A stretch of DNA of 64,000 nt from Coriobacteriaceae bacterium AM113-163 (GTDB lineage: Bacteria; Actinomycetota; Coriobacteriia; Coriobacteriales; Coriobacteriaceae): positions 15,407-79,406 of the forward strand of contig JAQDWB010000009.1 of NCBI GenBank assembly GCA_027673765.1. Reading direction: 5' to 3'. Shown here piece by piece: positions 18,282 to 26,529 of this stretch. The translations under genes and the position numbers were made by a program. Each line of letters opens with the position of its first letter. Positions within the stretch are counted from its first letter, which is position 1. The notes below the pieces were generated by a model that saw only the letters and a list, made by a program, of their open reading frames with translations, had not been told where the DNA came from and ran no database searches.

Positions 18282-20771
18282 CTATTCGCTAGCGCCTTCG
18301 TCACTTTCATGGTCGTTGGCAAGCATTGCCGCGCCGGCGACCGTTGTCGCCACGGCGGCGGCAGCGAGCCCGGCGGCAATGCCAGAGTTGTCGCCTGTGC
18401 CGGCAAGCTTTTCGCCTGAGCCCTTGCGCTTGTTGCCCTTGTCGTTCTTGTCGGCGCCGCCTGCGTTGGTGCCGTTGCCGTTGCCGTCGCCGGTGTCCGT
18501 AGCGCCTGCGTTGCCCGAAGCCGTCACAGTAAAGCTTGCGGCTCCGTCACTGGCAAGCTTGTAGTTTTGCGCCGCGTCGCCCAAAAGGCCGTTCACGTGC
18601 ACCCAGTACGTTCCCGCGGCAAATGTCTCGCCCTCTGCCATTGCCGTGCCCGGCGCGCCGTTTGCATCGTGCATAAACTCGAGCTGGGCTGTGCAGGCAT
18701 CGCCTTCGAGCTTGCCCTCGAGCGCCGCTGCAACCTTTGCACGCACATCCTCACCGACCTTAAGGCCTTCGAGCCCCTCAAAGTGGGGCGTCAGCGCGCG
18801 CGGGTCGACATGGATGGGCACGGAGCCCTGCAGTCCCGTAGCGGTTTCGTTGCCCAGGGCGTCGACATCCACGTATTCGATGGCAAAAACCCTGTCCGGA
18901 GTTGCTACGTTGAGTACGTTGCTGCTGTCGACGAGGCGGAAGTAGCCCTCGCCAACGGTCTTGCCATCCTGGAGCGAGGCATCGCTCAACGAATCGCCGT
19001 ACGTCATGCGCATGCGGATCGGGAGGTAGTACGAAGCCGACTGCTTGTGCTTCGTATTGTAATTGCGCTGGTAGATGCTTCGTGCCAGTGCCGCATCAAC
19101 AAAGTCGGATGCGATGATGCCAATGTGCTTAAGGTAATCTGACTTTGTTTCCTCGTTGCCGCTGGGGTTGATGTATGGGCTCTTATACAGATGCTCGTTG
19201 ACTACTCGTGCCGAGGTAAAAGGATTGCCTCCGTGCGACAAGCCCGTGCAGCTGGTGTAGTTGATAGACCAGCAACGCTCCTGCGCTTGCACCTTGGCCC
19301 CGTCATCGTCCACGACGTCCACCTTGTTGCGCGTGCGCCCGGTCGTTTCCTTCAGCGCATTATCGACCCAGCTGAGCTTGTCGGTTCCCGTGAGTTTGTA
19401 CTTGTCCTGGGCGTATACCTTGGTGCAATAGGGTTCTTTGTCGCCTGTTTCCCCCGCGGCTTCAAAGCCCCGCGCGTCTTGGACGAGACACATAGTGGTG
19501 CTGTCGGAGTGAGCCTTGATCTTGTCATCCCATTCGGTAAGGTCGAGGCCCCACGTATGGCCGCTTACACTGTTGCCGGCGAGCCTAAATCGACGCAGCA
19601 GAGCGATCTTTCCGCGCACCTCGCCCAACGTGGGGACGTGGCTCGACGTGTAGAACAGGTTGGGGTTATCGGCCATAACCTTGGCGAAGGCCGTCGTTAT
19701 GCTTTCGTCGGTAGCCTCATCGTTGCCGCGCGATGCGAGCATGATGAGCACTTCTGACGGGTTTTCGTTCAAAAACGTTTTGAAGTACCCGATGACATCG
19801 GAGAGATGCAGATAGTTCCCGTCTTTTTTGAGTAGGTAGAAAATCCCGTGGTCGATGCCGGGGTCGTCGCCCTTTCCGAGTCGGATATCAAAATAGCGAA
19901 TGCCTTCGAGCAACTGCGTGGGAATGTAATCCTGCTGGCATTTTACTTGCGAGGATTGGGGCTCAGTGTCGTTGTCCACGCTGCAGGTGCCCGAATCGTG
20001 CGTACCCGGGATGCTCAGCTCGTCGAGGAACTTGTTGTCGTCGACGTATTTCATCCAACATGGCCCATCGACGTAGCTGCTGTACGTGATCCAGTCGAGG
20101 CTGCTAACCGTGGCATCGTTCTTTTTCATGTCGTAACCGATAAGTTCGAGCTCCCACGGAATGCTCTTACTCTTATGGCAGATCTTATTGTTGTCCTGGT
20201 CTTTGCCGTTCGATTCTATTGCCAAGTACTTAATGTCTTTTTTCTCGGTTTCTTTCTCGACCGTGCGGTCTCGGATGATATAGGTTCCGTTTGATTGGCG
20301 CTCGAACGCAAAAGCGCGGCTGGGCTTGTTGTCATACTCGCCGCCCCATACGTGGATGACCTTTCCATCTTTGTCCGAGTCGTCGTCGACCGACCAAATG
20401 CTGTAGCCCGTCTTTTTATGCTCTTCGAAATTGAGCAAGGTGCGGATAGCATACCAGTTTGTATCGTCATTCTTGGTCGTTACGTTCTCAAGGATGAGCT
20501 TGTTGGACGTACCGTCATTAAACAGGTGGCAGACGTTGCCGCGAACGTTGCCGTCTTGGTTGACGCTTGCAGTACGAAAATAGTCCGCGGGGCGAAGGCG
20601 AATGACGAAATTACCGAGGTGCTCCGCCGGTTTGGGCGTGTCGTCTGCAAATGCCGCTCGCAGGGGAATGCCCGGTGCCGCGGTTTCTGGCAGGCTTGCA
20701 AGTGGCGACAGCGCCGCAAGACCTAAGCCCAGCGTAAATGCTCGGCGGCTGATGGCATGGTGTTCGGTCAT
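18282..20771 (-). CDS. Tat-exported PI-PLC X-domain surface protein
   Basis: An 829-residue exported protein. The N-terminus has a twin-arginine signal (SRRAFTLGLGLAALSPLASL). An unassigned domain (about 45-230, with WYAIRTLLNFEEH) precedes a phosphatidylinositol-specific phospholipase C X domain. The catalytic pair is present: His near 257 in SIPGTHDSGT, the Asp-Ile-Arg segment in RYFDIRLGKG near 297, and the second His in DHGIFY near 306. Its likely reaction is cleavage of phosphoinositides or a related phosphodiester. A Gly/Lys-rich stretch follows with KLAGTGDNSG, a hydrophobic helix and an acidic tail, reminiscent of LAxTG sortase signals but without the basic tail. The start at 20771 has GGAGGAG upstream. 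A terminator at 18221 closes the transcript. Confidence 0.85.
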   Translation of the reverse strand: MTEHHAISRRAFTLGLGLAALSPLASLPETAAPGIPLRAAFADDTPKPAEHLGNFVIRLRPADYFRTASVNQDGNVRGNVCHLFNDGTSNKLILENVTTKNDDTNWYAIRTLLNFEEHKKTGYSIWSVDDDSDKDGKVIHVWGGEYDNKPSRAFAFERQSNGTYIIRDRTVEKETEKKDIKYLAIESNGKDQDNNKICHKSKSIPWELELIGYDMKKNDATVSSLDWITYSSYVDGPCWMKYVDDNKFLDELSIPGTHDSGTCSVDNDTEPQSSQVKCQQDYIPTQLLEGIRYFDIRLGKGDDPGIDHGIFYLLKKDGNYLHLSDVIGYFKTFLNENPSEVLIMLASRGNDEATDESITTAFAKVMADNPNLFYTSSHVPTLGEVRGKIALLRRFRLAGNSVSGHTWGLDLTEWDDKIKAHSDSTTMCLVQDARGFEAAGETGDKEPYCTKVYAQDKYKLTGTDKLSWVDNALKETTGRTRNKVDVVDDDGAKVQAQERCWSINYTSCTGLSHGGNPFTSARVVNEHLYKSPYINPSGNEETKSDYLKHIGIIASDFVDAALARSIYQRNYNTKHKQSASYYLPIRMRMTYGDSLSDASLQDGKTVGEGYFRLVDSSNVLNVATPDRVFAIEYVDVDALGNETATGLQGSVPIHVDPRALTPHFEGLEGLKVGEDVRAKVAAALEGKLEGDACTAQLEFMHDANGAPGTAMAEGETFAAGTYWVHVNGLLGDAAQNYKLASDGAASFTVTASGNAGATDTGDGNGNGTNAGGADKNDKGNKRKGSGEKLAGTGDNSGIAAGLAAAAVATTVAGAAMLANDHESDEGASE

Positions 20772-20978
20772 AACTCCTCCATTCGCAGCGTGCGGCTGTA
20801 CGCTCGTTTTGGACACTATACTGCCCAGATGTTTAAAGGCGTCGGCTTAATTGCCTGCGCGGCGCTATAAATCGGCGGGCGGACGTGTTGGGATGCTTGC
20901 CCATTTTGTGTCGCCACCGCGCTTGGGGGAGTGGTTTTGGTGCCCGGCGCCTTTGCGCTCGTTAGCTACCGGCACAAG

Positions 20979-21009
20979 AAAGGGAGGGCCGGTGATGCGG
21001 TCCTCCCTT
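20979..21009 (-). terminator. hairpin terminator downstream of lipoprotein gene 1
   Basis: AAAGGGAGG near 20979-20987 pairs with CCTCCCTT at 21002-21009. On the minus strand the stem is followed by TTTCTTGTG. It lies 70 bases past the lipoprotein stop. Confidence 0.6.
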
Positions 21010-21079
21010 GGTGCGAGGCGCTGGGCCACCGTCGCTTGCTTGCGCTGCGCCCATGTTTCCCGTTGCGCTCGCCAGTCGC

Positions 21080-21673
21080 TTAGCGCTTGATCTCGATATC
21101 GTCGAGCTTGACGTCCATGGCCTCAGTCTTGGCCTTGGCGATGTCATCGGCAAATTCCAGGGACTTCATCATGGCTTCGACGGCGTCCTTGTGCTCCTCG
21201 ACGTTGTCGATGCGCACGTACACGCTGCCGCCCTCAACGTCGGTGAAGTACTCAGTCGTTACGCCGCCCGAGTGCGTGAAGTAAGCACTGCGCCAGGTCT
21301 TGCCGTTGTATTTAACGGGGTCGCTTTCGGTCCATCCGGAGTTGGCCTTCCACTTTGCCTCGTAGTCGAACAGCTCGTCGGCGTTCTTGTCGGGGTCGAA
21401 GACAGGAATGAAGCGGTCGCTCGCGTGTTCGCTTTCGGTGAACTTAAACTGGGCCCTGTCGGCCGTGTCGCCGGCAACGTCGGTAATCTCGACGCCCTCG
21501 GGGACCTCGACCTTAAACCAAATGAAGTCGGTCCTCATATCCACGGCTGACTTTTCTGCTCCGCCGCCACCGCTGCTGCCGGTAGCGCCACCGCTTCCGC
21601 CACAGCCCACCAGGGCAACCGCGGCAAAGAGGCTGATGCAGAGGGCGAGAATCGCTAAGGCCTTCTTTTTCAT
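21080..21673 (-). CDS. lipoprotein, paralogue 1
   Basis: A 197-residue lipoprotein. The signal sequence MKKKALAILALCISLFAAVA ends in a lipobox LVGC, so the mature protein is tethered to the outer face of the membrane after a Gly/Ser linker. The single domain (TDFIWFKVEVPEGVEI...RFIPVFD...SVYVRIDNVEEHKDAVEAMMKSLEF) is the same as in the next gene upstream, with conserved positions throughout. No enzymatic motif is visible. AGGAGG precedes ATG 21673. The domain is not recognised; its repeated final segment resembles small lipoprotein domains in other gut Actinobacteria. Confidence 0.8.
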   Translation of the reverse strand: MKKKALAILALCISLFAAVALVGCGGSGGATGSSGGGGAEKSAVDMRTDFIWFKVEVPEGVEITDVAGDTADRAQFKFTESEHASDRFIPVFDPDKNADELFDYEAKWKANSGWTESDPVKYNGKTWRSAYFTHSGGVTTEYFTDVEGGSVYVRIDNVEEHKDAVEAMMKSLEFADDIAKAKTEAMDVKLDDIEIKR

Positions 21674-21745
21674 GGTCGTGTCCTCCTTGATCTGTAACCG
21701 CCCATGGATTACCTGCCTTTACTGTACGCGTGGACGGCTCGCTAG

Positions 21746-21764
21746 GGTGGGCCATGTGTCCCAT
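21746..21764 (-). repeat. 19-bp sequence shared upstream of both lipoprotein genes, copy 1
   Basis: GGTGGGCCATGTGTCCCAT (plus-strand reading) lies about 75 bases upstream of lipoprotein gene 1 and recurs exactly at 22713-22731 upstream of gene 2. It could be a shared regulatory site or residue of the duplication. Confidence 0.55.
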
Positions 21765-21816
21765 TCTGAGGGCCGGATTTGCGCCGACAAGTGGCAATAT
21801 GCGCGGGTCCAAAAGA

Positions 21817-21846
21817 GGGGAGGGCCGATGCCTGTCGGCCCTTCCC
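21817..21846 (-). terminator. hairpin terminator downstream of lipoprotein gene 2
   Basis: GGGGAGGGCCGA at 21817-21828 pairs with TCGGCCCTTCCC at 21835-21846, followed on the minus strand by TCTTTT. It separates the two lipoprotein transcription units. Confidence 0.65.
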
Positions 21847-21916
21847 GGGGTTGGGTGCCCGTTGCTTTAATGGGGCGCATGTGCGCAGGTGCGCGTAGGC
21901 GCGTGCGGGTGTCCCG

Positions 21917-22516
21917 TTACTTGAGCTCGATGCTCGAAATCTCGACTTCGCGCGCCTCGGAAACTGCCTCTGCCATGTCATCGGGGAATTCGATGGAGTT
22001 GAGGAGCGCCTCGGCTTCTTTCTTGTGCTGGTCGAAGTTCGAGATGAGGACGTAGACGCTTCCTGGTTCAACGTCGGTAAAAAGGATGGTTGAGATGCCG
22101 CTGTTGTCTTCGTACGTTCCGACGAGCCACGTCCTGCCGTTATACTCGACGGACCCGCCGTCCTTCCACTGGAACGTATCACCTTTCTTTTCTGCCTGGT
22201 CGGCGTGGGATTCCTCGGCAGTCAGCGCTTTTTTCCAAACGGGGATAAAACGATCGGCCGAGGCGTTCTCGTCTTCGGGGAAGGTGAGCTGGACCCTGTC
22301 GGCATTCTTGCCGGCGGAGTCGCTTACGCCGACGCCCGCGGGCATCTCGACCTTAAACCAGATAAAGTCGGTCTTCTTGGCGACGGGGGCCTTTTCCTTG
22401 CTCTCGCTCTTGGTGCTGCCGCCTCCGCCCGATGCGCTCCCGCCGCAGCCGACAAGGGCAAACGCGGCAAAGAGGGCGATGCAAAGGGAAAGGATCGATA
22501 GGGTCTTTTTCTTCAT
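21917..22516 (-). CDS. lipoprotein, paralogue 2
   Basis: A 199-residue lipoprotein with signal MKKKTLSILSLCIALFAAFA and lipobox LVGC. The mature domain is homologous to lipoprotein 1 along its length (KTDFIWFKVEMPAGVGV, DRFIPVWKK, GRTWLVGTYEDNSG, GSVYVLISNFDQHKKEAEALLNSIEFPDDMAEA), showing tandem gene duplication followed by divergence. The start is ATG 22516 with AGGAGG upstream; upstream in-frame codons (to 22588) lack a site and are not signal-like. Each paralogue has its own terminator and upstream region, so they are separately transcribed. Confidence 0.8.
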   Translation of the reverse strand: MKKKTLSILSLCIALFAAFALVGCGGSASGGGGSTKSESKEKAPVAKKTDFIWFKVEMPAGVGVSDSAGKNADRVQLTFPEDENASADRFIPVWKKALTAEESHADQAEKKGDTFQWKDGGSVEYNGRTWLVGTYEDNSGISTILFTDVEPGSVYVLISNFDQHKKEAEALLNSIEFPDDMAEAVSEAREVEISSIELK

Positions 22517-22712
22517 GGTGGCGTCCTCCTTGTCTGCCAGGGACATCGTGTGCCGCGGATCGCTGGGGCAGCGGTTACGCGTGCACATGATGCCTTTGTT
22601 TACCGTGCGGTTATTCCTCCATTCGTCGTCCGGTGCCGTGATGAGCTTGCCCCAACATAGGGCTCCTTACCTATATGTATGCCCCAGTTGCCGCTGCCCG
22701 GAAGTCTCGAAA

Positions 22713-22731
22713 GGTGGGCCATGTGTCCCAT
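22713..22731 (-). repeat. 19-bp sequence shared upstream of both lipoprotein genes, copy 2
   Basis: This is an exact copy of the sequence at 21746-21764, here about 200 bases upstream of lipoprotein gene 2. The differing distances to the two starts argue against a simple core promoter element. Confidence 0.55.
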
Positions 22732-22786
22732 GTTTGCGGTGCCGACGTCTATCGTTCGTCATAGTAATTCGCGATGGCCAGGTGCG

Positions 22787-22815
22787 CTGACGCTCGAGTA
22801 CTTATGGGCTAGACT
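22787..22815 (+). promoter_or_regulatory. candidate promoter of fchA-folD
   Basis: CTGACG at 22787-22792 and TAGACT at 22810-22815 are separated by 17 bases, each matching four of six sigma-70 consensus positions, about 80 bases before the fchA start. Confidence 0.4.
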
Positions 22816-22892
22816 TAGCACCATTACGTGTTCGATGCGGTTGGTCGGCGGTTGCCGCCCGACCGATGGATATGACTTGAAGGTGCGTGCGT

Positions 22893-23525
22893 ATGAGTCA
22901 AGAGATGATGGATAAGACCTGCCGCGGATTTGCCGAGGCGCTGGCCGCGCGCGAGCCGGTGCCCGGCGGCGGTAGCGCGAGCGCCTTTGTGGGCGCGCTG
23001 GGCGCCTCGCTTTGCGGGATGGTCGCCCGCTATGGGGCGACCAATCCCGCGCTTGCTGATCGTGCGGATGACCTGACGCGTGCGTTTGCCCAGGCTGATG
23101 AGTTGGCCCAGGAGCTCGTCGAGTTGGTTGCCGAGGACGTTCGTGCCTATGGGCAGGTGTCCGCGGCGTACGGTATTCCGCGTGACGATCCGGCTCGAGC
23201 GACCGCGATTCAGGATGCGCTGCATGTGGCCGCTATGCCGCCGTATCGCATTATGGATGCCTGCGGGCGTGCGCTGGCGCTGCTCGAGGACATGGCCGAC
23301 AAGGGTTCGCGTCAGCTGCTGTCCGATGTGGCGTGCGGCGCCGTGTTCTGCCGTTCTGCTATGCAGGGCGCGAGCTTGACGCTCTTTGCGAACACCACGT
23401 CTATGAAGGATCGTGCACGCGCCGAGGAGCTCGAGGCAGCGTGCGATGAGCTGCTGGATACGTGGTTGCCGCGCGCCGATGCGCTGGCGCGCCGCGCCGC
23501 CGACGCTGCAAGGAAGAGAGGATAG
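22893..23525 (+). CDS. fchA: methenyl-THF cyclohydrolase / formimino-THF cyclodeaminase family
   Basis: A 210-residue all-helical enzyme of the cyclodeaminase family. The signature PGGGSASAFVGALGASLCGMV at about 26-46 forms the folate-binding site. In folate one-carbon metabolism FchA converts 10-formyl-THF to methenyl-THF (or releases ammonia from formimino-THF). The stop is followed two bases later by folD, so they form one operon. This matters because the adjacent FolD lacks the cyclohydrolase lysine, which points to the cyclohydrolase role here. ATG 22893 has AAGG upstream; a GTG at 22887 is a weaker alternative. Confidence 0.9.
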   Translation: MSQEMMDKTCRGFAEALAAREPVPGGGSASAFVGALGASLCGMVARYGATNPALADRADDLTRAFAQADELAQELVELVAEDVRAYGQVSAAYGIPRDDPARATAIQDALHVAAMPPYRIMDACGRALALLEDMADKGSRQLLSDVACGAVFCRSAMQGASLTLFANTTSMKDRARAEELEAACDELLDTWLPRADALARRAADAARKRG

Positions 23526-23527
23526 CC

Positions 23528-24382
23528 ATGGCTGAACTGCTGAAGGGTGCTTCCGTTGCTCGCGCTTTGACTGAGGAACTTGCTGCTCGCTGCGCAGTCC
23601 TGCGCGAGCGGGGCGTTGTTCCGACGTTGGCTATCGTGCGTGTGGGTGAGCGCGAGGACGACCTATCCTACGAGCGCGGTGCGCTCAAGCGCTGCGAAAA
23701 AGTGGGAATTGAGGCTCGTCGCGTTTTGCTTTCTGCCGATGTTTCGCAGGACGAGCTGTTGACGGCCATCGAGGACATTAACGCCGACCCAGCTGTTCAT
23801 GGCTGCCTGATGTTTCGCCCGCTGCCTGTTGGGCTTGATGAGGATGCGGTTGCCTCGGCACTCGATCCCGCCAAGGACGTTGACTCCATGACGCCGGCTT
23901 CGCTGCTCACCACGCTTTCGGGGCGCGGTGAGGGTTTTGCCCCCTGCACAGCCGAAGCCGTGCTTGCTTTGCTGGATCATTATGGCGTTGAGCTGGATGG
24001 AGCTAAGGTTGCTGTGGTCGGGCGCTCGCTGGTGATCGGGCGTCCTGTTGCTGCCATGCTTACGGCGCGCAATGCGACCGTGACGACGTGCCATACACAT
24101 ACGCGCGACCTTGCTGCCGAGTGCCGTGCGGCTGATATTGTGGTTGCCGCCGTTGGACGCGCGCGCACGATTGGCGTGGATGCCGTTCGCGAGGACCAGA
24201 CGATCATTGATGTGGGCATTAACTGGGATGAGGACGCTGGCAAGCTGGTGGGTGACGTCGATTTTGTTGCCGCGGAGCCGGTTGTTGGTGCCATCACCCC
24301 CGTGCCGGGCGGCGTGGGCGCCGTGACAACGGCGATTCTCGCCAAACACGTGATCGAAGCGGCCGAGCGTGCATCGAAATAG
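23528..24382 (+). CDS. folD: methylene-THF dehydrogenase FolD, cyclohydrolase residues lost
   Basis: A 284-residue FolD. The NAD(P)-binding half is intact (VAVVGRSLVIGRPVAAML; PGGVGAVTTAILAKH) and the folate half retains KDVD and FAPCTAEAV. The catalytic segment YVxxKxK reads YERGALKRC: the Tyr is kept but the essential cyclohydrolase Lys (Lys54 in E. coli, Lys56 in human numbering) is Ala. The Q of VQLPLP is also replaced (GCLMFRPLP). From known mutant behaviour of that Lys, I infer a monofunctional dehydrogenase, with FchA from the preceding gene supplying the hydrolase step. AGAGGAT upstream of ATG 23528 overlaps the fchA end. Confidence 0.92.
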   Translation: MAELLKGASVARALTEELAARCAVLRERGVVPTLAIVRVGEREDDLSYERGALKRCEKVGIEARRVLLSADVSQDELLTAIEDINADPAVHGCLMFRPLPVGLDEDAVASALDPAKDVDSMTPASLLTTLSGRGEGFAPCTAEAVLALLDHYGVELDGAKVAVVGRSLVIGRPVAAMLTARNATVTTCHTHTRDLAAECRAADIVVAAVGRARTIGVDAVREDQTIIDVGINWDEDAGKLVGDVDFVAAEPVVGAITPVPGGVGAVTTAILAKHVIEAAERASK

Positions 24383-24481
24383 GTTTTTGACCACAAGGGC
24401 TGCCGAGGCCGCGGTTTCGCCCTTTCTGCGCCGAAGCGATACACTGTTATCGTTTGATTTCTTCACTCAAGGAGGATGCGC

Positions 24482-26005
24482 ATGCCGTGCACAACGATTC
24501 TGGTTGGTAAGAACGCGAGCTACGACGGGTCGACGTTGGTTGCTCGCAACGAGGACTCGTCCAACGGGGTGTTTGAGCCCAAGCGCATGCGCGTGGTGCA
24601 TCCCGACGAGCAGCCGCGCGTCTACACGAGCGTCCTGAGTCACCTGACCGTTGAGCTGCCCGATAACCCCATGCGCTACACGAGCGTCCCCGATGTTGTC
24701 CCGGGCCACGGCATCTGGGCCGAGGCCGGTTTCAACGAGCTCAATGTGGGCATGTCCGCAACCGAGACGCTCACCACCAACGAGCGCGTTCGCGGCGCCG
24801 ACCCGCTCGTCGACTACGTGCCCGCCAAGGGCAACGAGGGCGAGGACGGCTATGTTCCGGCGCAGCCCGGCGGTCTGGGCGAGGAGGACATGGTGACCCT
24901 GGTGCTGCCATATGCCAAATCCGCCCGCGACGGCGTACGCATTCTGGGTGACCTGCTCGAGCGTTATGGCACCTACGAGAACAACGGCATCGCCTTTAGC
25001 GACGTGGACGAGATCTGGTGGCTCGAGACCATCGGCGGTCACCACTGGATCGCCAAGCGCGTGCCCGATGACGCTTATGTGACCATGCCCAACCAGCTGG
25101 GTATCGATAGCTTTGACCTGGATGACGCCGAGGGCGCCCAGGCCGACCACATGTGCTCCGCCGACCTGCGCTCCTGGATGGCCGAGTGGCATCTGGACCT
25201 GACGCTGGGCGTCGAGGGCGACGGTCCGGCCGCGGTCTTCAACCCGCGCGAGGCCTTTGGCTCGCACAGCGACAGCGACCACGTCTACAACACGCCGCGC
25301 GCCTGGTATATGCAGCGCTGCCTTAACCCCAGCGATGTGTGGGACGGTCCCGAGGCCGACTACACGCCCGAGAGCGATGACATCCCCTGGAGCCGCGTGC
25401 CTGAGCGCAAGGTGACCATCGAGGACATCAAGTACGTGCTTTCGAGCCACTACCAGGGCACGGAGTACGACTGCTACGGCAGCAAGGGTACGCCCGCCAC
25501 ACGCGGCGCCTATCGTCCCATCGGCATCAACCGTAACAGCCAGCTCGCCGTGCTGCAGCTGCGCCCCTATGCGCAGCCGGCCTACCGCGCCGTGCAGTGG
25601 ATGGCCTTTGGCTCCAACTCGTTTAACGCGCTGGTTCCGCTGTACGCCAACGTCGAGACCATGCCCGAGTATTATGCCGACACGCAGGCTCGCGTGACGT
25701 CCGAAAACTTCTACTGGGCCAACCGCCTGATCGGCGCGCTGGCCGACGTCCGCTTCCATGAGTGCGGCCGCGCTGTGGAGGACTACCAGGAGAAGGTCGG
25801 TGGCATGGGCCACAAGCAGATCCATGACGTCGATGCTGCCGTAGCCGCTCTGCCCGAGGCCGAGGTGCCTGCCGAGCTTGCACGCGCCAACGAGGCCTTT
25901 GCCGAGCGTGTTCGTGTAGAGACCGATGCTCTACTGGGCAAGGTGCTCTACACCACGAGCTGCGCCATGAAGAACTCTTTCGCGATGAACGACAACGTGA
26001 GGTAG
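24482..26005 (+). CDS. C69-family dipeptidase
   Basis: A 507-residue N-terminal-nucleophile peptidase (PepD/C69 family) that hydrolyses dipeptides. Cys3 in MPCTTILVGKNAS is the expected nucleophile after removal of the first residues; ARNEDS and the conserved EIWWLETIGGHHW, and a long DVxxxLSSHYQGT segment, match the family. There is no signal peptide, so it is cytoplasmic, likely recycling imported peptides. I chose ATG 24482 with GGAGG six bases upstream rather than ATG 24476, which sits against the site. It is flanked by folD and the helical-protein/UbiB operon with no obvious functional link. Confidence 0.92.
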   Translation: MPCTTILVGKNASYDGSTLVARNEDSSNGVFEPKRMRVVHPDEQPRVYTSVLSHLTVELPDNPMRYTSVPDVVPGHGIWAEAGFNELNVGMSATETLTTNERVRGADPLVDYVPAKGNEGEDGYVPAQPGGLGEEDMVTLVLPYAKSARDGVRILGDLLERYGTYENNGIAFSDVDEIWWLETIGGHHWIAKRVPDDAYVTMPNQLGIDSFDLDDAEGAQADHMCSADLRSWMAEWHLDLTLGVEGDGPAAVFNPREAFGSHSDSDHVYNTPRAWYMQRCLNPSDVWDGPEADYTPESDDIPWSRVPERKVTIEDIKYVLSSHYQGTEYDCYGSKGTPATRGAYRPIGINRNSQLAVLQLRPYAQPAYRAVQWMAFGSNSFNALVPLYANVETMPEYYADTQARVTSENFYWANRLIGALADVRFHECGRAVEDYQEKVGGMGHKQIHDVDAAVAALPEAEVPAELARANEAFAERVRVETDALLGKVLYTTSCAMKNSFAMNDNVR

Positions 26006-26104
26006 GGATTTCCCGTCGATCGAATAGCGCTTAAACGCTTTGTCGCTTTCACTCAATCTTGGGTACAAGAAGGCCAATGCAGTTGTTCATGATTGGAGCC
26101 AACC

Positions 26105-26521
26105 ATGGTTATGAAACTCGATCAGCTTGTTAACGGTGCCATCAACGTGGGCTTCGGCGCCGCCGCCGTTGCCGTCGAGGGCAGCAAGAAAGTTCTCGAC
26201 GACCTCAGTACCAAGGGCGAGCAGGTCCGCAAGGATGCCGGCACCCCCGATATCGCCCGCAGTGTGTCCGACATGTTCGAGCAGGCCGGTGGCACCATCT
26301 CCGACCTGACCGAGCGCCTGGGCATGCAGGGTGAGACTGCGGCACAGCGAGTGCTCGACGAGCTCATCCTGGCCCGCGTCCGCGTTATGACCGCCCCCGA
26401 GCGCACGGCCTTCCTGGCCCATGTGCGCGATATCGTCGATTCGGTCGAGGACAACGTGACCTCGGTGCCCGTCGAGTCTGTTGAGCCCGACGACGCAGGG
26501 GACGCCGAAGAGGCCGAGTAG
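26105..26521 (+). CDS. small helical protein upstream of AarF/UbiB gene
   Basis: A 138-residue protein made of predicted amphipathic helices (VLDDLSTKGEQVRKDA...TISDLTERLGMQGETAAQRVLDELILARVRVM) ending in an acidic tail. The layout resembles phasin-like or regulator proteins but I assign no family. Only 8 bases separate it from the kinase-like gene, so it is co-transcribed and probably a partner. GGAG lies six bases before ATG 26105. Confidence 0.7.
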   Translation: MVMKLDQLVNGAINVGFGAAAVAVEGSKKVLDDLSTKGEQVRKDAGTPDIARSVSDMFEQAGGTISDLTERLGMQGETAAQRVLDELILARVRVMTAPERTAFLAHVRDIVDSVEDNVTSVPVESVEPDDAGDAEEAE

Positions 26522-26529
26522 TAGCGCAG

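Larger units (their letters stand above)
22517..22892. other. divergent intergenic region, 376 bp
   Basis: It holds the upstream region of lipoprotein gene 2 (including the second copy of the shared 19-mer at 22713-22731) and the promoter region of fchA-folD. No further gene is seen. Confidence 0.5.
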
